Part shown: one piece after another, positions 46,976 to 59,000 of the stretch | Layout of the letters: the number at the start of each line of letters is the position of its first letter | How positions within the stretch are numbered: the first letter of the stretch is position 1 | Source of the DNA: Amoebophrya sp. A120 | Taxonomy: Eukaryota; Sar; Dinophyceae; Syndiniales; Amoebophryaceae | Direction: 5' to 3' | Assembly: GCA_905178155.1 (NCBI GenBank) | Contig: CAJINV010000001.1 | Location: 10,968,311-11,032,310 of the forward strand | DNA: 64,000 nucleotides | Position numbers and translations under genes: made by a program | The notes under the pieces: generated by a model | What the model was told of the DNA's origin: nothing | Databases searched by the model: none | What the model saw: only the letters and a program-made list of their open reading frames with translations

Positions 46976-48167
46976 GTGCTAAGTATACGTCTTGTCATCC
47001 GATGCCTACATGCAAAATCAGTACTTTTCGACGTGCTTTTAGTTTTACTTTTAGATCTGGCCCCATTCCTCATCCCCAGAGCATGATTTGTTTCTTTTTC
47101 ATGATGTCCATGTCATTTTTGGTCGTACGTTAATTATGAGTGTCGAACATAAACCTGGACCCGTGTGTAATCATACTATAGGATGTTCTCAGTCAATGTC
47201 GTTCTCAGTTCATATTCAACGCATGATACTTTGCTGACTGTGCGGACTTTTTCCCGCGAGGAAAGGTAAAGCACGCGATTGATGCCAAAACAAGTATATT
47301 CCACCAATCTGCTCTGCTTGCAGTAGATTTTGTGACGAGGAGTGAAATAAGTACTACATTGCGGCCGTCGCCGCGATTTCGCTTGTGTCGAGCTCGAAGT
47401 GGTCTAAATGATACGTCGCAGCGTCTAAGAGCCATAACTTGATGCGTGAGCGAAACTGCTGTTGCAGCTAGCAAGGTGATGTTCCTGTGCTTGAAGCTGG
47501 AGGATGCTTCTCATCTGTTTTCTGTGATGCCGTCTTCATCAGACAGGCACAGGCTCAAACGGCTACTTTCTTGTCATATCATGTTTCAAAACCAAAAGTA
47601 CAACATGATAAGCACCGGTATCTGCACTTTCAACTGCCCTTGCTTGAGCGTCTAGTGCCTGACACAGTTCCAGACGCATCTGTATCTTCATCAAGCTTTC
47701 TGTCGTAGTTTTTTGAACTTCAACTTTCCAGACCGAGGAAAAAAAAAACCAAACAGAGGCCAGCATGTGTGTCTTCTGAGAGAATCTTTATGACAAAGGA
47801 AATAAACTCAAACTGCTTTTTTTAGTACTGTGCTTTGGCTTGTCTTGTTCGATAAAACGTAGAATTTGTGCTTTCGAGCTGACTAACAATACATAAAGTC
47901 AAATCTTTCACTCTCATTGTCTTTGTTTCAGGTCACATCTCCCCGAGGTACTAGCGTTTTAGTTCGTCCGCAGTGCATTGCTATCTATCTATTTGCATGC
48001 TCAGCAGCTCTGAAGAACTCTATTTTTACACCGTCAGACTCAGACAGAAAGTACTAGTGTAGAGCAGTCTAGAAACTAAATTAGCTTTTTTAACAAATAA
48101 AGAGTGTCGTTGTATCTATCAGCTCAAACTTCCGACTGGCGGTCCGCGCATCCAGAACGGTGCAAAA
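46976..48167. other. Intergenic, about 1.2 kb
   Basis: AT-rich, no protein-like frame with an ATG on either strand, no repeat or RNA gene seen. Confidence 0.5.
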
Positions 48168-51100
48168 ATGGGGCGATTTCGGCAGTTAATGGACAGCCAC
48201 ACGGTGCTCGCGAAGAACAACCACGACGCGAATCCGAACCTCGCAAAAGGCGACGAAGTCGGTGATATTGACCACAGCGTGGTCCTTTCGAAACGAGGCG
48301 AGAGCGTCAAATGCTGGCACTGCGAGAAGAGCAAGAAGGTCGAGGAATGCCCCTACACCTACGTTTGCAGTTCTTCGCACCATTTCACGTGGCTCTGCTC
48401 GGAGATGTGCCAACAGCGGTTCCAAAAACAAAGCGAGACAACTTTAAAGCAGCTCAAGTACTTACCACTATCGACTCTCATTGCACACCTCTTTGATTTT
48501 GGTTTACTTTTGTGAGTGAAAGTACAGGTTCGGAGATCGAGATTTGGTGGTAAAAGTATAACCACTTGATGAATACCAATACTTATGGAAAAGTCTTTCC
48601 ACCCTTCCCCATAATTCTTTGTCTTTCAGGCGCATGCCCAAGACCGCGTTGAACCGCGTGATGCTTACGACGCTGGACGAAGTGCGACGGAAGAATGCGG
48701 ACATTTGTCCGGTGTGCACGGCGTGCTGTGACTTCTACGACAACCGCAAAGCCTTCGGGTCGGACGAAGGCGAGGCCTCGACCAGTGCGGCTAGTGAGGA
48801 GAGCAAGGCGGTGGCGCTGATCGACGTGGCGGAGCTTCCCGACGGGGAGCAGGACGCGGCGATGCTGAGCGAGGTGGAGGAGATGCTGAAGGTAAAGGTA
48901 ACGGCGGGGGAGAAGACGGAGGAGGACGTGGAGGAGGTCGTGGAAAACATCGCCCTGATGCTGGAGAACGGGGAGCTGGACGACGATCTGGTCCAGGCCG
49001 TGCAGGCGGTGGCGTCGAAGGAAAATTTGGAGCACCTGAAAAAGCGCTACCAGCGGTTCCGCGAGGCGTTCGAAATCTGGCAGCTGCACCAGAGGGAGGC
49101 CCAGTTCATGAAAATGATGACCGTGGTGACGAAAAAGAAGGACGAGGAGCCTCCGGTCGTGCCTAAGTCGAAAGAAAAGAAGAAGGACGCCGAACAGGGA
49201 GAGGCGGGCGGGCGGGAACCAGCTTCATCTTCTTCGATGAGCAAAACCTCAACGACCGCGTCGTCTGCTGGTGCCGCAAAGGAGGGCTTGGTGTCCTCGT
49301 CCAGCAGTAGTCCGCAAGACGCGTCGAGCCCGCTGGAATCGTCCGCCGGCGCGGGCACGGCAAAAGACATCGGAACGGCGCAGCAGGTCGCGAAGAGCGA
49401 AAAGGCGTTGAAAGCCGCGGCGAAGAAAAAGGAGAAGGAAGTGAAAACAAAGCCAGCGAACAAAAAAAGCGGCCCGAAGTTTGTTTACAGCAAGAATATC
49501 CTGGAGACGATTACAACGAAGTTGGCTGAAATTTTGAATATCGCTGCTCCGGTTGGGGAAACGGACGAGCTAGAAAACTGGGTCATGGGAACGCTCTTCG
49601 CGCACGAACTCGACCTGGGAAAGTATGTGAACGAGCTAGTGGTAAAATTCACTTTGTTCACTGTTGTTCATAGATTGAGTGTACAGGCACATACAAATTT
49701 GCAACACCCTGAGCGGCCCATCAACTTGTTTTCGAATGAGTTGAAATGCAGCTTCGAGATCAATCCCAACATGGAAAAAAATGCAATCACAACAGAGAGA
49801 CTGTGCGAGCATGCAGTGGGGCGCGTTTTGTTCGCAACACGGAAAGGGTGCCAAGAAGCCAAGCCAGGTGGACACCCTGAGTCTGATTCATTTTGTCGCA
49901 TTTCTTGGCGACCGCATGCCCCAAGCTCTTTCGGCGAACGTCGGAGATACGGTACTAGATTACGCGATGCGACTGGCAGGGGCCACTCTACACGGGTCCC
50001 CGCTGGAAAAGGAAAACACTACCCAAGAGGACTTGAGTGAGCAGCAGCTTCTCAGCCCGACGAGCGTTTCCGTGGCGGAGTCTGCCCCCACGGCCGCAAG
50101 CATTGCCGCACGACAACCTCCCGCCCCCAGCACACCGCCTCCTGCGCGGACAACCGCGGCGAAAGTGGCCGCCGCTGCTGCAGCACGTAGCGCAGCAGGA
50201 ACCGCGCCGACGAGTAAGCCTCCTCCGCAACCGGCAACTGGTCCGCCGCCTCCACCTCCGGAAGCGGTTGTGCCCAGTAAGCCAGCCGCCCGGGTGGAGC
50301 GCGCCGCACCACCCCCAGAACCGGTTCCAGAACCCGTGGAGGCAGAACAAACCGCTGTTGCGCGCCCAGTCAAGACCAAGTCAGAGGAGACGACCGTACT
50401 ATACAATTTCATCGTCATATTAATTAGTGACAGCTTACCCTTACGTTGACGTGCTTTATTCTTGGCTTGCGCCACTTGCGCAATGCGAATCCTGCCTCAG
50501 ACCTTGAATTGAATTCGGAAGATTTTCTATATCGCAATGAGTGGCGGAGGCGGGGTCCGTTTATTCCGTTGTGATCCGCACTCGCCCTGTCGTAGAAAGA
50601 TCTGCGTATCGTCATTTTCCACGAAAACACACAGGGTTCGTCGCTAGTGGCCGAAGCATGTCGAACCGAGAGGGATCGAGCGCGCACGGAGGAAAAGCTT
50701 TGGCAGTGCGTTCGGTTTCTCGCTGTGGAATTCTACGCTTTTCTGGTGATCGTTGGGACTCGAGATTACAGCGTTGCAACCCGATTGCAGGAAAGATGGG
50801 TCACGTTTCTCGAGCTCATACTTGAGGAAGACCCTCTTCATTCTCTCGGGGAACCACGAGTCCCTCTTTCTGACGGTTTGTTCTTTTTTTCTTTCTGGGT
50901 ACGCTGAATACGCTACCGGTATTTATTAGGAATCTTGATAAGTAGACGCAGAGCCAGTTTGCTTTATTATTGTTTAAAGGGGAAAAGACGTGTGCCTATT
51001 TGAAACTTTTGCAGGTGTCAAGAAAGCACTTCCAGCAGAAAAGCGGCGGACGATTTGCGAAAAACTCGCAGCTCTTACCGAAGTTCCACTCCAATATGCG

Positions 51101-52032
51101 CTTCAGATTCTTCGTGCGAACGCAGAGGGTTGGTTTTTCGAAGCAAAGCGTCTTCTTCCCGAATTCGATTGGCACCGATGTAGCTCGCCAACGACGGGCA
51201 AACATTGGTTCCTGAATGGCGTCACGGGGGAGTGGTTTTTCGAAGATCGATCCACCGAGGCTGGCTGGCAAAAGCAACTTCTTTTTGAAGACGCAAAGGA
51301 CGCCAAGCCTCAATACCAGAAGCCTGCAGCTTGGTACTTATTATGTCCGGTAGAATTTAAATTTTTTTACTTTAGCTATGGCATTTTAATTTTTAGAAGC
51401 GCCTCAGAGCCAGGACTTAAGTGCCTTCCTTGAAGATCCTTCAATGACTGGCAAAATATCAGGCCAAAAGCGGAGGCATTAGTTCGAGTGCAGATGCACT
51501 TTGCAGTTGTCAGATCCTCCTGCGCCCCTGGTTGTCCTCGGGTTGGCGAGGATGCTAAAAGCTGGCTCCGGCATATGCTCTGTCTATGTGGCTCCTCTTA
51601 CGATGACGCGATCGTTCTAACGTCGATCGGACGATTAAGGTTCGCTATATGATAAACTACTTACAAGAAGAAGTTAAAATCAAATAAACTCCAAAACAGG
51701 TTTATCAAAATTCGAGGGGAAGACGCAGGACGGTGGTTCCACATGAAGAGTTTGGCAGATACTTACGTATGATAGGCTTCCCATAGGCACCGCCCAGGTA
51801 AAGTAGTGACTTATCTGTCCCTTGGCTTTGGCAACGTCGCACCTTGGTTGGTGGAAAAGAGCTGGAAATGCAGCTGCTGCGGAGGAACTTCTTATTGTCG
51901 CCGGCCAACCACGACAAATTTCTTGCCCGCGCTTGGTGGAGCAGCGTATTGGGCTCAGGTCGTCCCCTCGGGCGGATTGCAGGTGGTGCTTTCCCGGGCC
52001 TCAAGGATCCCTTTGAGCTTGCAGGCGCTTAG
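48168..52032 (+). CDS. Seven-exon zinc-binding protein with WW-like C-terminus, unknown family
   Basis: Exons 48168-48457, 48630-49641, 49868-50395, 50596-50875, 51015-51333, 51700-51766 and 51862-52032 keep phase through GT-AG introns and give 888 residues. Residues 47-85 carry a Cys/His cluster (KCWHCEKSKK, CPYTYVCSSSHHF, WLCSEMCQQRF), joined by ICPVCTACCDFY after the first intron, so two zinc sites are likely. Then come an acidic helical segment, a Lys-rich linker and a Pro/Ala-rich stretch. The last third is folded: FHENTQGSSLVAEA, then a helical unit, then two aromatic units (HWFLNGVTGEWFFED, AAWFIKIRGEDAGRWFHM) resembling a WW or similar small sheet. The family is unknown to me. The last exon is the weakest part, because the acceptor is poor. 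Confidence 0.6.
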
Positions 52033-53176
52033 TCGAAGAAGTTAATAGAATGGCAGGGGCAGCCGGAGCTTTGTTGACGAGAGTGATAGAGTTGGTATCC
52101 GATTATGTTAAAATTAGCAAGGTGGCTATTCCATTTTGGTTTTTCGCATCAGGCAGGGAGTTATTCGATTTTCGTCCAGGCTGTAGTTTTCGCGAGGAGG
52201 TTTTCACGAGGCGTTATGATAAATTGTATTTGTATGTACGAGTAGCCATGGTAATATGAGAATCGGGAAGCTTTCCTCGTCGACGTCTGAGGCGAACCGA
52301 GGCGGCCAATCCACGTATTTGCTTCAATTTATTTTGTGACCTGTGTATTGCATGGCACAACTTCAATTTCTCCCCCCTCCAGCGCATTCGCAGATCGTCT
52401 ACCGCAGCCACGAAGACCGCTGCGAAAATGAGAATGGCTGCGGCTTAAGTTTGTTTTTTTTTAGCACAATTTTGGCCAAGTCCAGGAATCGAAATCGTGC
52501 CCACGGAATTGATGGGCTGAGTATCGATATTGGTTTGTTGGACTACTAGGCAGGCTTCAATCTCCCTGCTCTTCTTCAGATCTTCGCAAACAAAAACGAC
52601 CTCGACTGGATATCTCGATTATTTTGCAGTGTCTATGCTTATCCTCATTGGTTTTTTGATCGGTAAGAATTTTAGAAAAAGATTTTTTGTTGGCGCATAG
52701 CTGCATTTCGCACGAATAACATCGATGGAACTTGTATTTTGCGGAGGAAAAAAAAGGAAAAATAAGAGTCGCACAGTATAGAAGTTTGCAGTTCGCCGTT
52801 TGTTCGGAAAAACATCTTGATGCTAAAAAAATGTCGATATTTGTTCTTGTTCGGGTTGCGTCGAAAAGAGCGAGTAAAGAAGGCGAGGGTGCCAGGTGCT
52901 TGAAAATCCCGCAGAGACCGAGTGATACAGAAAAGAAACCATTCGTCGTGATGAAACTCAAATTGATAGAGTGATGAAGGAATTCAAGATTGATAAAAGG
53001 CCTGCTATTGAAGATTTCATTCGCCAAGTCGAAAACAATCTCGAAAAATAGAAGAAGTTCAAGCTGTACGAACTAGTGCTGTAGCTGGGAGCATTTCATT
53101 CGGTATTCCGACGGGGTGTAAAGTTTCTCTCTCACATCCACGGTCAGAGCAGTAGATCTTCAGGAGCACCGAACAA
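52033..53176. other. Unresolved exon-like cluster
   Basis: Several fragments look coding but could not be joined. An ATG at 52050 opens MAGAAGALLTRVIEL before a donor-like gtatcc. Strong pyrimidine-tract acceptors occur at 52367-52381 (ccccctccag) and 52444-52455 (ttttttttag). A frame ending at 53051 reads DRVMKEFKIDKRPAIEDF and then VENNLEK before TAG. A multi-exon gene or a decaying copy is possible. Confidence 0.3.
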
Positions 53177-54021
53177 ATGGCCTCCACTAATCCTGCTTCG
53201 CGCGGCCAGCAGACCCCGTACGGGGCGGCCAATCTGGGTCACACGCGGACTGCGCCGGGCTTCGTGCAGGAATCCGTTCGCGAGAAGAGCGTGAAGTTCG
53301 CGGTTCCCGAGCACGAGGGAATGACGAAGTGGTTGCGGCAGATGTTCGTGAAGCTCGTTTTCTACACGGTGATCGGCGACATCTTGATCTGCGCTGCGTT
53401 GGCCCTGTTTTACGCCGGAGACGGCGGGGGCGGCCCCAGCTGCCCGCAGACGAACATGATGGTTGCCTGGTTGGTCACGGGCGTCATTGGGTCTATCCCC
53501 ACGACGATGGCGATCCACACGATTTACGAGTTCTACGAGAATTTCCGCCTGGCGTTTGTCGCGGAATCCGTTGCGACGTTTGGCGCCTGCATCTGGCTCG
53601 CGGCCGGCACCGCCTACACTTTCACCATTCCGGCCGGGGACTGCCGCAATATTCTCTGGTTGCTGGTACTACTTCTATCTTGTTCTAGGTTTCTTGTAGT
53701 TTGTGATACTTAATACACAAATATGCAAAAACAAATCTTGTAGTGTCTTTGCGCTTCTTTGCTTCGAACTACGTGCAGGCAAAATTTTGAGTAACTCGAG
53801 GTCGAGGTAATTCCCGTTTGCGATCTCGGAGGTGAAAATAAAAAAACCAGATGGCTTTCTTCTCGTTGATCACGCTTGTGTTTCTGTTCTTCATGATTGG
53901 CGCGATTCTGATGACGACCCTCGTGCCGGCGTTGTATAAGCTGACGCAGCAGGTGTCTGCTGCGCTGTCGGGCTACACGGCAGTGCAACAGGTGGAGCCC
54001 GAGACGGGAAATGAAGTGTGA
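53177..54021 (+). CDS. Four-helix membrane protein
   Basis: Exons 53177-53665 and 53851-54021 join in phase 0 and give 219 residues. Membrane helices lie at about 60-80 (VFYTVIGDILICAALALFY), 93-115 (MMVAWLVTGVIGSIPTTMAI), 130-152 (ATFGACIWLAAGTAYTFTI) and 158-188, the last formed across the splice junction (ILWLL then MAFFSLITLVFLFFMI). Both termini are polar and probably cytosolic. The loop after helix 1 has a Gly-rich segment and one Cys. The layout resembles small tetraspan or MARVEL-type proteins, but no signature is present. Confidence 0.7.
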
Positions 54022-56016
54022 GAAGACGACTCGATCTTCGTGTCTTGAAGTGTCACCGAAATAAGGAGAAACTGACGCTCAACAGAACAAGTATCATTTT
54101 TTAATAACAAACAACGTTTTTCCGTTTTGTCTAACACACGACTCGGTGTGTGTTTCTTCCCTCGCTATTGAAAGAAATGAACAAATACAAAACTCAGCAG
54201 TTCGGAAATCGTTTCACCAACATCAATAATGAAACCAAGGTTTAGGCGAGTACTGAAGTGATGTATGATTTCCTTTCTTCTAGACGAGCTACTTTTGCAA
54301 AGTTTATTTCCCTTCGTTTGATTTGAGTTTGACAGATGCTTGATAAATAGAGATATTCACAAACATCGACAAAAGATTTATTTTGGTTGCTATTGAGCTC
54401 GAGCTGAGAAAGAAAATTTTAATTTCCATGATCAACTTTAGCTTAGAACTTTTCCTAGTGTGCGATACGTGTCACACTAGATCTTGCCTGGGGATTGCCT
54501 CCTTATCAATTTGGTATTTCGGCCGAGACAATTCAAAGAGCTTTTACCACATTTTCTTAGTTTCTTTACCTTTTCCAAGAACTAAAATTTTGAATCTTAA
54601 TGTCTTGCGCTGCGTGATTCAGAAACGCAAACAGTTTAGATGCAGCGAGCAAGAGCCGCTCTTGCCTACTTGTGAACTCTGCGGTTCCCGTGGTCGCGGG
54701 TACTAATCCCCATGAATAGCCTGGATTCGCCTGGATTTCGCCGGGAGCCAATCGCGTGTCCTGGGTGAGAAAAGAGTGAAATTGAGCTAGACGGTAGGCG
54801 ACTAAGATTCAAAAAATTTCTTGAGCTCCTCTTGATATTGATAGATACACTTCTGATGAACTAGCAAGCTTGAGCCTGATGTGATGGCGACGAGGACTGG
54901 CTGCAGCTGGCATTGTTCACTGCGAAAAAAGACAACCCGATCCACCTCTCAAAGAAAATCAGATGAAGATCTAAAGTGACCTTATGGCCTGAAGTTTCCG
55001 GCGAGGAGCGCGACATTCACCTGGTTGACGTTGACCGGAGAAGTTAAACAATAAATTTCGCTGAAGCGAACCTACTTACATTGAATGGCGGATCCGCTCG
55101 CGCCAAAATGAGATACGACGTCTACTTGATTAGTAGACAGAAAATTTCTGAAGTAGCGTAAGACATGCGCAAAATAGTTTATGAATTTGAAATGAAGATG
55201 AAGTCTTTTCTCCACGCATGAAGATCTTTGTAAAATACTGACGTTCTGAATTCTGTAGCTACAGCTAGCCCGAGGCCCTCGCTCCCGCCCCAATGTGTTG
55301 AAGTTGAACTAGCTACACGCAATAACAGGGCTATGGAGAATCGACACAGCACGTGTTTATTGATTTTGAATTTAGTAGAAAGATAGAAAGTCATTATAGT
55401 TACATTATATCACGATTTGATAGGCATGCCTAGCTGCCCATGCCTTTCCCTCCCCGCCAAAAGCTCCACCATGAAAGCAGAGCGAAAGCGCGACTGAAAA
55501 ATAAATATTGGAAGTGTTTTCGTTTTGCTAGGAAAAGTTCGTGGACCTGTAGTAGATGTGCGTGATTCCATTGTCATTGATAAGCCGTGTTGTGAAATAG
55601 TGACGTGCGTTGTTTGTGTAGTGGCTCGTGCTAGTGAAGCAGTCGCAGTCATGAGCACTGCGCAACTGACTGGCACAGCGCAGAGAGATGTGCGAGGTCA
55701 CAACAAAAATGAACACCAACACGACCTAGTCTGACTCCTGACTTCGCGGCGCTACATTTGTAGTAAGCCAAATCGTTTGTGAAGGTCTCTAATGGCAATG
55801 AATAATATCGTGTGCGCTTCCCCTTGCCCTTGCCTTCCTGCATACAGGCTAGTGTAATTGCGTTAGCGCGATTTGTAAGACGCAGGGATTGGCGTCTGAG
55901 AGGGGGTGGCCTCGCAGCTTCATTCGGAAGTGACTGCGTCATCTTCCTTCCAACCGAGTGGCGACAGTGACATATTATCCGCATCTACACGGAACGAAAG
56001 CTGCTTCTCAGCACCG
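54022..56016. other. Long spacer before the NYN gene
   Basis: About 2 kb with no convincing gene. Small frames at 54383-54706 and 55525-55734 lack family features. The NYN frame is open upstream of its first ATG from about 55900, and an acceptor-like tcgcag ends at 55917, so an additional 5' exon of that gene may lie in this stretch. Confidence 0.4.
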
Positions 56017-59000
56017 ATGAAGAACCAGAAAAATAACAATACGAAAAGCTCCGGCGAAGTCCGCAAGCCGGACGGAAAGGAGGCACGGAATGGCACGTCG
56101 CGAGGTGGAGGAGATCAGCACCACAGTCAGCGCAGTACCAAGAACGGGTCCGCCGCTGCGAAAGCGCCGACGCAACGGCGGCCGAACTACGAGCATTCGA
56201 CGACGAGCAAGCCGCTCTCTTACGGAGAACTGAGTGAGCAATACCAAATCGCACAGATGCACAATGCGTCTTCGTCGTCGAAAAATAATATGAGACCGCC
56301 GCCCTCTTCCTCTTCTTCCGCCGCGGGCGCAACGTCGTCTTCATTGGGAACAGGGTTGTACGTCGGGAAGTTGAAAAAGCCCATGGGAGGAGCACCAGCG
56401 AGCGGAACAGCCACGAATGCTGGCAACAACAAGGGAAACATGCAGGACGTGGGTGACCACGCGCAGCAAGAAAACAATCATTCAAAAAAGAAGCGGAACA
56501 GAACAAAGAAAACGAGTCAGCCACCCCGTAACGATAACTCCCATGCGAATGATTATGTAAGCCCGCGCGCTGTCCCGTCGGATGTTTCGCCGAGGGGTCC
56601 GCAGTTAATTCCGCTCCGGCCCAAGAATTTCCCCGTGGACACTGCGAAAGACCACAGGGTGACTCCTCGGCACAGGAATGACGACCAGCAGCAAAAAAGT
56701 GGGGGAGCAGGGGGTGCTCGTGGTGTGAATAACACGACGAACACCAGCAACCCTCTTAATACCAGGAAGCAGCTGAACCTCCCGGAGCCATTGTTTAGCA
56801 GCCAGAACCAGCATCGCCGGACGAACAACCAGAACCGTCATCAGGAGCAGCAGCAGCAGCAGCAAAACCAGAACCACAACCAAAGCCGTCATCAGGAGCA
56901 CCAGCACCAACACAATCGGCAGGAACAGAGTCAGCAGCACCAGGCCCGGCATTACCAGCAACAGATGCAGGCCCAAAAGGAGACTCGACTGTCTATGTCC
57001 GCATCTTCTCCATCGCCTGGGCTGCAGCAGAGAACTAGGGGTGGCTCTGCTTCGAGCAACGCTGCAACAAGTAGCGGAACGCCCGCGCACGGCCAGGGCG
57101 GGGGGCAACAGCAACAAAAGAAGCTGCAACACCAGACGCCGTTCTTTATTCCGCCCGCCATGGGTGCGATCCCGTTCCCCCCACCGGGGCCTATTTCCAT
57201 AGGCGGTGCTGGAGGTGGTCCACCTGGAGCAGGAACGCTCAACAACAGGTTCGGTGTGACTTTCCAAAATCCGCAGCAGCACATGCCGATCACCCAGATG
57301 CAGATGGAGCAGCTGCAAATGCAACAGCAGATCCAAAAGCAGCAGATGGAGGTGTTCCAGCAGCAGCTGCAGCAGAGCCAAGTACTTCAGCGGCACCAGC
57401 AGCGGGGGCAGATGACAGGCCCTTCTACTGGAGGTCCTCAGGCTGCGCCAGGAGCACGACCAGCTGCACCTCCCGGCGCTGCCGCCTCTGGTTCGTCCGC
57501 GGCTCCTGCTGCAACCAACCAGAACGCGCGGAGCGTGGAGGAAGTGGATTGCGTGATCATCGACGCGCCGAATGTGATGCGGTGGACCACGACGGACCGC
57601 AATGGAACCAACACCAAAACGGCCGGGGAGCTGAAGTACCTAGACGTGATCATAAAGGAGATCCAGCACATGTTCGGCAGCCGCGTATTGATCGAGGTCG
57701 TGGTGTACAAGCCCACGTGGACCGAGGTGGAAAAGGAACACAAGAACCAGCGGGAGAAAGCGATCCTCCTCAACCGCATCACACGGAACGTGACCGGCGG
57801 CATCTTCCCCGCCCCCGCGGGCACCGACGTGGACAGTTTTGTGTTTTCCCGCGTCATGAAGCACGTGCACCCCAAGGACCTCACCCAGGGGCTTGGCGAC
57901 AAGTGGATGCAGCGCCTGCAGTGGCGCGACGACGCAGAATTACGGGCGCGGATCGTCAGCAACGACAAGTATCGGGACTACCTAAAGCTGGTTCCGGACG
58001 TGGAGTTTCGCAACGCCTGCCAGCGCGCCTTGCTCAAATTCAGCATCACCACAAAACCGGATCAGAGTATTGCTTATTACGACATTGAAATTTATTGAAT
58101 TTCCGTGGTCTAACTTTGTGAATTCTACTCCTCTCCTCGTGTGGGCAAATTTGCAGCATACTTATCTACATTCTTGACGCTCTAGGACTAGGAGTAGGAT
58201 TTTCTTTGCCACTTTGCAGGTTTGGAAGCCGCTTTGCATGCGGTCGAAAAGGATAATGAACAGCCAGGAGGAAAATTCCAGCGGGGGAAAACCGCACTGA
58301 ACATTCCTCCTGCCACCGTTCCCGGGTCGGCAAGTGTTTCGGTGTCCTCTGCGCAACAAGGATCGACGCCCGCTGAAGTTTTTACGCAGAGAAGCGCAGC
58401 GTTCAACAAGAACGCGGTGATGCTGGACCACAGCAACAAACAGCGCAGCGAGGGCAAAATAACAAGAGGTAATATGGAGGAGAGGTCCGCGTCGGGAAAT
58501 ATCAACAGGGACCAACAGCACGATGAGGAGGAGCCGGATCATCAGACGCAAAAGAAGAAGATTCTGCGGGAGAAATTGGATGCTGCCAAGGCGAAGCGCG
58601 GTATGCTGGTCGTTGAGCAGCGCTCCATTTTGGACGTGTCGCCGAAACGTAACCAAAACGCGGACCATAAGGGCGCGCCAGCCGACGGGCAGCATGTTCA
58701 GCAGCGGAGTTCCGCACCTGCGAAGTCGTCAAGCAGTGCAGCCTTGTTTGGCAATGCTAACGCTTCTGCTGGGATGAACAATGGTCACCACGCACAGCCA
58801 CTCCAACGATCCGCAGACGGCAAAATTCAACTGAAACACCCGTCGAAGCGGGACCGCGAGTTGCGGCGCGAGCAGCAGCGCTTGGCCCGAGCTGAGGCAG
58901 AGCGGAAAAACGAGTTAGCAAAGCAGGAAGATGAGCGGGCTCGCGCAGCAAATAACGACCCTGCATTGCTTGGGACGAACAACAAGCAGCGATCCGAAAG

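Noticed and set aside
54383-54706. 107-codon frame in the long spacer
   Set aside because: It starts at GTG, is AT-driven in composition and lacks splice signals or domain features.
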